This document shows, piece after piece, positions 1 to 6,847 of a stretch of 10,514 nucleotides of DNA. Made by a program: the position numbers and the translations under genes. The stretch covers positions 1 to 10,514 of the forward strand of contig JAHJSF010000150.1 of assembly GCA_018830405.1 (NCBI GenBank), written 5' to 3'. The DNA comes from Nitrospinota bacterium. Its GTDB lineage: Bacteria; Nitrospinota; Nitrospinia; UBA9942; JAHJSF01. Below the pieces are notes generated by a model. It did not search any database and was not told the DNA's origin. It saw only the letters and a list, made by a program, of their open reading frames with translations. How positions within the stretch are numbered: the first letter of the stretch is position 1; every line of letters starts with the position of its first letter.

Positions 1-1107
1 AAAAAGCTGACCGAACTTCAGAAGGGGAACAGAATGCTGAAGGAGGAGGTAGAGGCGGAGGATGTGGCCGCCGTTATCTCCAGATGGACGGGGATTCCTG
101 TTTCTAAGATGATTGAGGGGGAGGCGGAAAAACTTATCCATATGGAAGAGCGCCTTAGAGAAAATGTGGTTGGGCAGGAGGAGGCGATACGGATTGTCAG
201 TAACGCCGTCCGCCGTTCCAGGGCAGGTATTCAGGATAGCCGCCGCCCTATCGGTTCCTTCATCTTCATGGGGCCGACAGGGGTTGGTAAGACGGAGCTT
301 AGCCGCGCCTTGGCTGAATTCTTGTTCGACAGCAAGGATCAGATGGTTCGGATAGATATGTCTGAATATATGGAGAAGCATGCTGTTTCGCGTTTGATAG
401 GTGCTCCACCAGGATATGTTGGATATGAAGAGGGGGGGCAGTTGACCGAGGCGGTGCGAAGGCGCCCCTATTCGGTTCTACTCCTCGATGAGATAGAGAA
501 GGCACATCATGATGTCTTCAATATCTTGCTACAGCTTCTTGATGATGGCCGATTGACCGATAGCCACGGGCGGGTGGTCGACTTTAAAAACTGTGTTGTT
601 ATTATGACCTCAAACATCGCCAGCAATGTTGTTGGAAGGATGGGGGAGAGAAAGGCGGAGTTGGAGAAGAAGGGACACTTTGACCAGACGGCCGACGATT
701 ATATCGAAAGACTGAGTAAGGATAAGGAGTATAAAGAGTTGGAGAATGAGGTTGCCGGGGAGCTGAAAAACCATTTCAGGCCTGAGTTTTTAAACAGAGT
801 GGACGATATTATAATCTTCCACAACCTTGGTCTTAGAGAGATTAAGAGAATCGTGGATATTCAATTTTCTGAAATATGTGATAGATTTAAAGACCGTAAG
901 ATTACCCTCGAACTCTCCGAGAAGGGGAAGGAGTATCTGGCCAATATTGGCTACGATCCCGCCTTTGGGGCTCGTCCCCTTAAGAGGGCGATGCAGAAAT
1001 ATCTGCTAGACCCGCTGGCCTTGGCACTTCTTAAGGGGGAGTTTAAAGACGGGGATATCGTCAAGATAGATGTAGATAAGGATAATAAATTTACCTTTAA
1101 CAAGTGA
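1..1107 (+). CDS. clpB: ATP-dependent chaperone ClpB, C-terminal part (5' end outside window)
   Basis: This is the second half of the ClpB (Hsp104-type) disaggregase, which pulls polypeptides out of aggregates together with DnaK in the cytoplasm. The frame is open to base 1 and the first codons already match the end of the middle domain, so the ATG at 34 is internal and the gene starts upstream. Counting from the first codon in the window, the linker [10 protein letters not shown] is near residues 27-36, Walker A GPTGVGKT at 91-98, the pore loop GYVG at 138-141, Walker B VLLLDE at 159-164, sensor 1 in MTSN at 202-205, the arginine finger in FRPEFLNR near 266, and sensor 2 GARPLKR at 323-329. 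All ATPase residues are present. The stretch between sensor 1 and FRPEF is 53 residues, against about 29 in E. coli as I recall it. The stop is TGA followed directly by a second TGA. The family call is nearly certain; ClpC or ClpA is less likely because the middle-domain remnant and NBD2 fit ClpB. Confidence 0.96.
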   Translation, partial: KKLTELQKGNRMLKEEVEAEDVAAVISRWTGIPVSKMIEGEAEKLIHMEERLRENVVGQEEAIRIVSNAVRRSRAGIQDSRRPIGSFIFMGPTGVGKTELSRALAEFLFDSKDQMVRIDMSEYMEKHAVSRLIGAPPGYVGYEEGGQLTEAVRRRPYSVLLLDEIEKAHHDVFNILLQLLDDGRLTDSHGRVVDFKNCVVIMTSNIASNVVGRMGERKAELEKKGHFDQTADDYIERLSKDKEYKELENEVAGELKNHFRPEFLNRVDDIIIFHNLGLREIKRIVDIQFSEICDRFKDRKITLELSEKGKEYLANIGYDPAFGARPLKRAMQKYLLDPLALALLKGEFKDGDIVKIDVDKDNKFTFNK

Positions 1108-1124
1108 TGAAAGGATAGTTTTCT

Positions 1125-2054
1125 ATGCATGACCTCGTTATTATTGGCGGCGGCGCAGCCGGATTGTCCGCCGCTATCTACGCCCTAAGGGCCCGCTTGG
1201 ACGTCCTTCTTATAGAAAAAATGGGGATTGGGGGGCAGATAATGACTGCCGATATCATTGAAAATTATCCCGGTTTCAAGAGTCTCAGTGGTATGGAGTT
1301 GATGCAGAAGTTTGAAGAACAGGCCAATGACCTGGGGCTGAGAACCGAATATAAGACGGTTAATAAGATTATCGATGAGAGGAATAAAAAGATAATAAAG
1401 ACGGACGGCGGAGATATTGAGGCAATGGCCGTCATTATTGCCACCGGTGCTAACCCCAAAAAGCTTGGCGTTGCAGGGGAAGAAAAATTTACCGGACGTG
1501 GCGTTTCTTATTGCGCTACCTGCGACGGCCCTTTCTACAAGGATAAGAATGTTGTGGTAATCGGCGGCGGGGATACCGCTGTTAAAGAGGCCAACTATTT
1601 AACTAAGATTGCTGCCAAGGTGACACTTGTCCACCGCCGCGACAGGCTGAGGGCGGAGAAGATAATGCAGGAAGCCCTGCTGGCCAATCCCAAGGTTGAG
1701 TTTGCTTGGTATAGTGTCTTGGAGGAGATATATGGGGATGATAGCGGTGTTACCGGCGTAAAGATCAAGAATGTAAATGATGGGGTAAGGGCCATCGATA
1801 CAGACGGGGTCTTTGTTTTTGTCGGCATAGAGACCGACACCTCCTTTGTTGATGTCGAGAAGACTGAGCAGAACTTTATTGTGGTCAATTCTAAAATGGA
1901 GACCTCGGTTAAAGGTATCTATGCGGTGGGTGATGTGAGAAATACCCCCCTCAGGCAGGTTGCTACGGCGGTTGGGGATGGGGCCATAGCTGCTGTTATG
2001 GCCGAAGAATATATAAGCCGTCTTAAAGGGGAATCTTATCCGGCGAGGGATTAG
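1125..2054 (+). CDS. trxB: Thioredoxin reductase (NADPH), FAD-dependent
   Basis: The protein is a 309-residue low-molecular-weight thioredoxin reductase, which passes electrons from NADPH through FAD and a redox-active disulfide to thioredoxin in the cytoplasm. The N-terminal FAD Rossmann motif GGGAAG lies at 8-13. GGQ and ENYPGF follow, as usual in the family. The catalytic CATC pair is C130 and C133. The NADPH domain has GGGDTA at 148-152 and HRRDRLRA at 170-177, whose arginines bind the 2'-phosphate. The C-terminal FAD signature with AVGD at 267-270 is complete. Length is typical. The ATG at 1125 sits about 10 nt after AAAGGA. It follows clpB by 17 nt and is likely co-transcribed with it. 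The HRR motif favours true NADPH-dependent TrxB over ferredoxin- or flavin-type relatives. The physiological thioredoxin gene is not in the window. Confidence 0.95.
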   Translation: MHDLVIIGGGAAGLSAAIYALRARLDVLLIEKMGIGGQIMTADIIENYPGFKSLSGMELMQKFEEQANDLGLRTEYKTVNKIIDERNKKIIKTDGGDIEAMAVIIATGANPKKLGVAGEEKFTGRGVSYCATCDGPFYKDKNVVVIGGGDTAVKEANYLTKIAAKVTLVHRRDRLRAEKIMQEALLANPKVEFAWYSVLEEIYGDDSGVTGVKIKNVNDGVRAIDTDGVFVFVGIETDTSFVDVEKTEQNFIVVNSKMETSVKGIYAVGDVRNTPLRQVATAVGDGAIAAVMAEEYISRLKGESYPARD

Positions 2055-2093
2055 TTATATCTCATCCCCAAACCTTTCAACATAAGACCTATT

Positions 2094-3125
2094 ATGCCCC
2101 CCAAAAATAAAGGGAGAAAGACTAAGATAATCTGCACCTTGGGCACGGCTTCAGACAGAGTGCCCGTTCTATCTAAGATGATGCTGGCCGGAATGGATGT
2201 GGCCAGGCTCAACTTTTCCCATGGAAATTTGAAGGGACATTCAGACAAGATAAACCTGATAAGAAAACTGAATGATAGGCATGCCCGGAATATAGAGATA
2301 TTGGGAGACCTGGAGGGGCCTCGGATAAGGATAGGGAGGCTGAAGGAAGGTCTCCCCATAAAGGTTAGGAAAGGGGATACTGTTTGGTTGACCAAGGAGG
2401 ATATTATAGGCGAAGGAAATCTGATTCCATTCGATTATTCCGGCCCCCTAACCAAAATCAACAAAGGGAAGCATATTTATATAGACGATGGTAATATCGC
2501 TCTCCTGGTTGAATCATCATCTAAGAATAGGGTTAAGACAAAGGCAATAGTCGGCGGCAGAATAAAGGAACGTAAGGGGGTTAACATCCCGGATGTCCAT
2601 CTCAATTTTAAAGGGCTTGCCTCGAGGGATAAAGAAAATATAGATTTTTGCCTAGCCAATAGGGTAGATTATCTGGCCCAATCTTTTGTCAGGAACCGGG
2701 ATGATATCCTGGCCATTAAGAAATATATTGGAGATTCGCCTCATAAACCTAAGATTATCGCCAAGATAGAGGATCGGGAAGGGATAATAAATATCGATAA
2801 AATAATCAAGGTCTGCGACGGGATTATGGTTGCCAGGGGGGATATGGGGATTTCGATACCTGTATACGAGGTTCCCATAGTTCAAAAGAAGATAATAAGA
2901 AAATGCAATGCGACAAAAAAAATAGTTATTACGGCCACTCAGATGCTGGAGAGTATGACCGAAAACCCTATACCCACAAGGGCCGAGGTCTCAGATGTGG
3001 CTAATGCGATATTGGATGGGTCTGACTATGTGATGCTCTCGGCCGAAACGGCCGTAGGGAAATATCCGGTTGATTGTGTCAAGATGATGGATAAGATAAT
3101 CAGGTTTACTGAAAAGAATGGTTAG
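2094..3125 (+). CDS. pyk: Pyruvate kinase, short form lacking the C-terminal domain
   Basis: Pyruvate kinase transfers phosphate from phosphoenolpyruvate to ADP, the last step of glycolysis. The 343 residues cover the A barrel and the inserted B domain: KTKIICTLG at 9-17, ARLNFSHG at 37-44 (substrate residues R38, N40, S42), the B domain at about 80-165, catalytic K224 and E226 in IAKIED, metal ligand D250 in ARGDMG, T281 in ITATQMLES, and [11 protein letters not shown] at 295-305. The chain ends after the barrel. Family members are usually about 470 residues or longer, with a C-terminal domain that forms the tetramer interface and holds the allosteric site; it is absent and not found in another frame downstream. 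Small departures from consensus include TLGTAS for TLGPAS and LSAETA for LSGETA. At the monovalent-cation site the motif is DLEGPRIRI rather than DTKGPEIRT. The ATG has no clear ribosome binding site, but the N-terminus fits the family. It lies 39 nt after trxB. Confidence 0.88.
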   Translation: MPPKNKGRKTKIICTLGTASDRVPVLSKMMLAGMDVARLNFSHGNLKGHSDKINLIRKLNDRHARNIEILGDLEGPRIRIGRLKEGLPIKVRKGDTVWLTKEDIIGEGNLIPFDYSGPLTKINKGKHIYIDDGNIALLVESSSKNRVKTKAIVGGRIKERKGVNIPDVHLNFKGLASRDKENIDFCLANRVDYLAQSFVRNRDDILAIKKYIGDSPHKPKIIAKIEDREGIINIDKIIKVCDGIMVARGDMGISIPVYEVPIVQKKIIRKCNATKKIVITATQMLESMTENPIPTRAEVSDVANAILDGSDYVMLSAETAVGKYPVDCVKMMDKIIRFTEKNG

Positions 3126-3176
3126 TTTTTGTTCTTTGTCCTATTCGTAATATGAAACTTATTTCAAAATTATGCT

Positions 3177-4433
3177 TTAATGTAGCAAAGCTATCCTTTC
3201 AAATTCGTCACGCGCGATAGCCTGTTTACACTTAACACTCAGGGCTATTTCATCGTAGTTTTTAAAAAGTATCTTGGTTATCCTCTCATCCAAGGCGTTT
3301 CTTTTAACCATACCTAAGAAAATATTTTCCATCTCTGTTTTGTTCATCCCCTCCCGGTATGGTCTGTCCTCGGATAGGGCGGTAAAGGTATCGGCTACAG
3401 CCATTATTCTTGATAGCGTAGAAAGTTTATCTCTGCCCACATGAAAAGGATAGCCTGTTCCATCCAGTTTTTCGTGGTGAAAGGCGGCCCACTCGGCCAT
3501 CTCTTCCAGCCCCCCTATTGTACTTAGGACCACATATGAGTAGTAGGTGTGTTTTCTGATTACAGCAAATTCTTCCCCGGTAAGTTTACCCGGTTTCTCC
3601 AATATAGAATTTGGCACGGCCAGTTTGCCGATATCGTGAAAACATCCGGCCAAATCCATTAAAGAACACTCATGTTTGGTGAAACCGAAATATTGTGAAA
3701 TCATGGCCGCACATTCGGAGACACCGCTTGAGTGAGTTGCAGTGAATCTTGACCTAAAGTCAACGAGGTTTCTGAAAAATGGGGCTATGGAGAACATGCT
3801 GTTTGTGTCTATCATAAGATTTCTAAATGGTCCAAAGGTCGATAGTATGTCATATAGACGTGGCGACATCATATCAAGCCAAAATGACTCCTTTGCCGAT
3901 ATAGCCTTAAGTAGTTCCACTATATCCGGATGTATCTCTTTCCCCTTCATGGAGACAATCTTTTCTGCGATATCTTTATTTTGATGCAGAATATATTTTT
4001 TCCTGTCTACCGACCGCTCCAGGTAGTCAGCGAGGTATAGTATCTGGGCGGCAAAGGTATTGTGTATGGTTATATCCGTATCACATTTACTCCACGGCCT
4101 GTGGTGAAATCTGACCATCGAGGAGGCCTCCCTCAGGAGAGGGGAGGAGTATAGTAAATTGGCTCCTCGGATGGAATGGGCATTCATATCCTCTAATTCA
4201 AAACTGTGAATTGCTTCTTTCTCGTCTGAGGTTAATGCCCCGACATCGTGTAGTAGTGCCCCTATGAATATTTGCTCAACCCTGTCGGGGGATATTTGGG
4301 AGGCCTTGGCCAGTTGCCAAGCTATGAAGGCAACCCTAATCTGGTGGTCTGCTATGGATTCATCCGCAAGGTCTATGGCGGTTGAGCAGGATAGTAAGAC
4401 GTTTCCAAAATTAACAGAAAGTTCTTTTAACAT
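3177..4433 (-). CDS. Tandem HD / HD-GYP domain protein, probable cyclic-di-GMP phosphodiesterase
   Basis: The 418-residue protein has two metal-dependent HD hydrolase domains and no visible signal peptide, membrane segment or receiver domain, so it is probably cytoplasmic. The N-terminal domain spans about 25-140 with H30, HD at 62-63, H86, HH at 110-111 and D136, but FHHRPW replaces the GYP signature. The C-terminal domain spans about 225-400 and is a canonical HD-GYP: H234, HD at 266-267 in HDIGK, H295, HHEKLDGTGYP at 319-329, D348 in VADTFTAL, and DRPYR at 356-360. HD-GYP enzymes hydrolyse cyclic di-GMP, and some act on cGAMP. The middle stretch (about 185-230) is unassigned and may be a linker. 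Both metal sites look intact, so the first domain may be catalytic or a sensor. The gene is convergent with pyk (51-nt gap) and divergent from the carbonic-anhydrase-like gene. The start ATG follows AGGGACAA. Which signal it senses cannot be told. Confidence 0.9.
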   Translation of the reverse strand: MLKELSVNFGNVLLSCSTAIDLADESIADHQIRVAFIAWQLAKASQISPDRVEQIFIGALLHDVGALTSDEKEAIHSFELEDMNAHSIRGANLLYSSPLLREASSMVRFHHRPWSKCDTDITIHNTFAAQILYLADYLERSVDRKKYILHQNKDIAEKIVSMKGKEIHPDIVELLKAISAKESFWLDMMSPRLYDILSTFGPFRNLMIDTNSMFSIAPFFRNLVDFRSRFTATHSSGVSECAAMISQYFGFTKHECSLMDLAGCFHDIGKLAVPNSILEKPGKLTGEEFAVIRKHTYYSYVVLSTIGGLEEMAEWAAFHHEKLDGTGYPFHVGRDKLSTLSRIMAVADTFTALSEDRPYREGMNKTEMENIFLGMVKRNALDERITKILFKNYDEIALSVKCKQAIARDEFERIALLH

Positions 4434-4508
4434 TTGTCCCTACCCAAAAATATATGTTTGGTTTGTAAAAAATGTTTTTTGTCTACGGTTAGGTCCAGAC
4501 CGCATTCA

Positions 4509-4537
4509 CCTATATCATTAGGCTATTAAATAGTCAA
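4509..4537 (-). promoter_or_regulatory. Candidate sigma-70-type promoter for the HD/HD-GYP gene
   Basis: On the minus strand TTGACT (4532-4537) is followed after exactly 17 bp by TATAGG (4509-4514). The -10 box is preceded by TGA, giving an extended -10 element (TGnTATA). The -35 box matches consensus in 5 of 6 positions; the -10 box in 4 of 6 and lacks the usual last T. Transcription would begin near 4502, leaving a leader of about 70 nt before the ATG at 4433. Position and spacing fit; no expression data support it. Confidence 0.42.
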
Positions 4538-4556
4538 TCGGTCAGATTAGTTGAGA

Positions 4557-4585
4557 TTGAGTTTTAGCGGCCCTTTTGCTATCCT
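4557..4585 (+). promoter_or_regulatory. Candidate sigma-70-type promoter for the carbonic-anhydrase-like / xse operon
   Basis: TTGAGT (4557-4562) and TATCCT (4580-4585) are separated by exactly 17 bp, and TGC directly precedes the -10 box, forming an extended -10. Each box matches consensus in 4 of 6 positions. Transcription would start near 4592, about 43 nt before the ATG at 4635. The -10 box overlaps the first bases of the ATCCTGTT repeat, so either the promoter uses the repeat or the match arises by chance. Confidence 0.4.
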
Positions 4586-4597
4586 GTTAATCCTGTT
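4581..4597 (+). repeat. Short tandem intergenic repeat, ATCCTGTTA unit twice
   Basis: The spacer reads ATCCTGTTAATCCTGTT, two back-to-back copies of a 9-nt unit (ATCCTGTTA, ATCCTGTTg). A degenerate relative in inverted orientation lies at 10404-10429. Repeats of this type (ATCCTGTnA in series) are, from memory, dispersed in intergenic regions of many bacterial genomes; their role is unknown to me. The copy here is short, and it sits at the candidate start of the rightward operon. Confidence 0.6.
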
Positions 4598-4634
4598 GTG
4601 ATTAAATGAATAAAATAAAAACGGATAAGGAAAG

Positions 4635-5138
4635 ATGATTAAACCGTACAAAGGGATGCTGCCGAAGATAGACCCGACTGTCTATGTTGATGACTCGGCT
4701 CAGATTATAGGGGACGTGGAGATAGGCGCTCAATCGAGCGTTTGGTCCTGTGCCGTTATCCGCGGGGACGTGAACTATATCCGTATAGGCAAGATGACCA
4801 GCGTTCAGGATGGGTGTCTTTTACATGTCATGCATAAAACACATCCCCTCTTTGTTGAGGATATGGTTACTTTGGGGCACGGGGTTATTCTCCACGGCTG
4901 CCGCATAAAATCGCGTTGCCTTATCGGGATGGGGGCAATTGTCCTTGATGGAGCAGAGGTTGGTGAGGATTCAATTATTGGAGCAGGGTCGGTAGTGACT
5001 GAAAATACCAAGATACCTTCCGGCTGGCTGGCCGTTGGAGCCCCAGCCAAACCGAAGAGGGAACTGACCGAAAAAGAGATTGAGAGGATTAAACAGTCTG
5101 CCTATAACTATATTGAATACGTCAAGGGGTATAAATAG
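4635..5138 (+). CDS. Gamma-class carbonic anhydrase-like hexapeptide-repeat protein (YrdA/PaaY family)
   Basis: The 167-residue protein has the left-handed beta-helix fold of the gamma carbonic anhydrase / acetyltransferase-like family, which works as a trimer with a metal bound between subunits. Hexapeptide repeats run from about residue 22 to 135 (IIGDVEIGAQSSVW, later VLDGAEVGEDSIIGAGSVV). The conserved RGD is at 43-45, QD at 58-59, and the three expected metal-ligand histidines are H64, H82 and H87 in LHV and GHGVILHG. The end has the usual VGAPAK (about 135-140) and a helical tail. The acidic loop with catalytic glutamates of the Methanosarcina Cam enzyme is missing, as in the short CamH-type members, so activity in CO2 hydration is possible but unproven. 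The ATG at 4635 follows AAGGAAAG directly. It lies 55 nt upstream of xseA and probably heads that transcript. Confidence 0.9.
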   Translation: MIKPYKGMLPKIDPTVYVDDSAQIIGDVEIGAQSSVWSCAVIRGDVNYIRIGKMTSVQDGCLLHVMHKTHPLFVEDMVTLGHGVILHGCRIKSRCLIGMGAIVLDGAEVGEDSIIGAGSVVTENTKIPSGWLAVGAPAKPKRELTEKEIERIKQSAYNYIEYVKGYK

Positions 5139-5193
5139 GCCCCCTAACATATCCCTGTAAAACAATTCGATTAAACTGTATGGAGATTCTGTC

Positions 5194-6600
5194 TTGAGTG
5201 ATTCTGATACCAATAATAGGCGGTTTATCTCCGGTAACGCCCCCCTAGATGAAGATCTGATATATAGTGTTTCCGAACTGACCCAATCGGTAAAGTTTCT
5301 CCTTGAGGAGGAATTCCCAAGTGTCTGGCTGACCGGTGAGATATCAAACTACCGCCTCCCCTCCTCAGGCCACGCCTATTTTGCCCTGAAAGATTCCGAG
5401 AGTCAGATAAGGTGCGTCTTCTTTAAATGGCTTATGGGGCATGTGAGGTTTGATATCGAGGATGGCCTTGAGGTCCTTGTCCGGGGAAGGCTGACCGTCT
5501 ACGAAGCGCGTGGTGAGTATCAGATTACCGTTGATTATATGGAGCCGAGGGGGGTTGGAGCCCTTCAGCTGGCCTTTGAACAGCTTAAAGAAAGACTCTT
5601 AAAAGAGGGGCTGTTTGATACCGACAAGAAAAAGGCTATCCCGCAGTTCCCTGAAAAGATCGGCATCGTCACCTCCCCTACAGGTGCGGCCGTAAAAGAT
5701 ATCCTCTCAGTCATAACCCGCCGTTTCCCGAATGTAAATATATTAATATGTCCCGTTAGGGTGCAGGGTGACGGGGCGGCCGAGGAGATTGCCGCCGGTA
5801 TTGAGACCCTAAACGACATCGGCGGAATCGACGTAATGATTGTTACCCGCGGCGGTGGTTCGATAGAAGACCTGTGGGCCTTTAATGAGGAGGTTGTGGC
5901 TAGGGCCATCTATGCCTCAAATATCCCGGTTATTTCTGCCGTGGGGCATGAGATAGATTTTACAATCTCAGATTTTGCGGCCGACCTCCGCGCCCCAACC
6001 CCTTCCGCTGCCGCCGAGCTGGTTGTCCCGGATAGAGAGGAACTTAAGCGGGAGATTGCTGATATCACCAACAGAATGATAGGGGTTGTACTGAATGATA
6101 TCTCAAACCTGAGGGACAGGCTTGAATATTTGACCAACAGGTGTGCTCTGGCCTCTCCCACCGCCAGATTGGGGGAGATGAGGCAGCGGTTGGATGATAT
6201 GGAAGAGGTTATTGTTAGAGATATTATCCGGCTCTGCTTCCATAGTAGGGAGGTTCTTGAGGGGTTTCGGGAACGTATCTGGAAACAGCAGGGGGATAAG
6301 AAGATTGCCCTCCTTAGGGGCACCCTGACCGATCTGCAAAAGAGGCTGTTGGCTTCCATTATAAATAGGGGGCGGTTTGCCCAGAATAGGCTGGCCTCAA
6401 TTGCCGGCAAACTCAACGCCCTTAGCCCACTAGCCTCTCTCGAGAGGGGGTATAGTATCTGTTACAGCCATGAAGATGGGAGGGTAATTAAGGGGGTTGA
6501 GGGGTTGGCGCTTGGAGATAGACTTGATATACGCCTATGGGGAGGGAAACTTCTCTGTGATATCATTAAAATAACAGATAACAAGAAGGGGGATACCTAA
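5194..6600 (+). CDS. xseA: Exodeoxyribonuclease VII large subunit
   Basis: XseA is the catalytic subunit of exonuclease VII, which degrades single-stranded DNA from both ends into short oligonucleotides during repair. The 468-residue protein has an N-terminal OB-fold at about 23-118 (YSVSELTQSVK, VWLTGEISNY, HAYFALKD, VLVRGRL), then the catalytic domain with GIVTSPTGAAVKDI at 157-170, TRGGGSIEDLWAFNEE at 218-233 and AVGHEIDFTISDFAADLRAPTPS from 249. A long charged helical region, probably coiled coil, occupies about 280-400 and is where XseB subunits bind. The C-terminal LERGYS motif and beta segment are intact. Length is close to the E. coli protein. The start is TTG at 5194 with GGAG at 5182-5185, 8 nt upstream; no in-frame ATG is better placed, since the nearby ATG at 5180 is out of frame. 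xseB follows after one base. Confidence 0.96.
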   Translation: MSDSDTNNRRFISGNAPLDEDLIYSVSELTQSVKFLLEEEFPSVWLTGEISNYRLPSSGHAYFALKDSESQIRCVFFKWLMGHVRFDIEDGLEVLVRGRLTVYEARGEYQITVDYMEPRGVGALQLAFEQLKERLLKEGLFDTDKKKAIPQFPEKIGIVTSPTGAAVKDILSVITRRFPNVNILICPVRVQGDGAAEEIAAGIETLNDIGGIDVMIVTRGGGSIEDLWAFNEEVVARAIYASNIPVISAVGHEIDFTISDFAADLRAPTPSAAAELVVPDREELKREIADITNRMIGVVLNDISNLRDRLEYLTNRCALASPTARLGEMRQRLDDMEEVIVRDIIRLCFHSREVLEGFRERIWKQQGDKKIALLRGTLTDLQKRLLASIINRGRFAQNRLASIAGKLNALSPLASLERGYSICYSHEDGRVIKGVEGLALGDRLDIRLWGGKLLCDIIKITDNKKGDT

Positions 6601-6601
6601 A

Positions 6602-6847
6602 TTGACAAAAGCCAAGGGGGTTAATTTTGAGACTGCTCTTAAAAAGCTGAAGGAGATTGTTGAGGAGCTTGAATCGGACGATTTGGACCTTGAGAAATCT
6701 CTGTCGAGATTCGAGGAGGGGATAAATCTGGTCAAGCTCTGCTCCCAACATCTTGATGAGGCAGAGAAGAAGGTTGAGATACTTACCGCCGGCCGGGGAG
6801 GAAAGGCAGTCAGGTTTGAAATAGAAGAGGGGGACGGCGACGATTGA
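6602..6847 (+). CDS. xseB: Exodeoxyribonuclease VII small subunit
   Basis: XseB is the small helical subunit, several copies of which wrap the coiled-coil arm of XseA to form active exonuclease VII. The 81-residue protein shows the family core NFETALKKLKEIVEEL at about 7-22, followed by LEKSLSRFEEGINLVKLC and an LDEAEKKVEIL helix, then an acidic tail (EEGDGDD). The start is TTG at 6602, one base after the xseA stop, with AGGGGG at 6587-6592 as ribosome binding site inside the end of xseA. The stop TGA shares its last base with the ATG of ispA (TGATG), so translation of xseA, xseB and ispA is probably coupled. Cysteine at residue 41 is not a known functional residue. Confidence 0.94.
   Translation: MTKAKGVNFETALKKLKEIVEELESDDLDLEKSLSRFEEGINLVKLCSQHLDEAEKKVEILTAGRGGKAVRFEIEEGDGDD

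Noticed and set aside
34-36. ATG at 34 as the start of a short ClpB-like protein
   Set aside because: The frame is open to base 1 and the preceding codons fit the end of the ClpB middle domain, so this is an internal methionine of a gene cut by the window edge.
2047-2068. GGGAT/ATCCC inverted repeat over the trxB stop, considered as a terminator
   Set aside because: It has five pairs, a 12-nt loop and no T run; transcription into pyk is likely to continue.
3153-3166. Short inverted repeat TGAAA-CTTA-TTTCA between pyk and the HD gene, considered as a bidirectional terminator
   Set aside because: The stem is only 5 bp, AT-rich and lacks a following T run in either direction.
4264-4521. Plus-strand open frame of 85 codons across the start of the HD gene and the divergent spacer
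   Set aside because: Most of it is antisense to the conserved N-terminal HD domain, it has no ribosome binding site and no recognisable protein features.
5910-6416. Open frame of 168 codons on the minus strand within xseA
   Set aside because: It is antisense to conserved XseA sequence, has low-complexity serine-rich composition and no recognisable motif.
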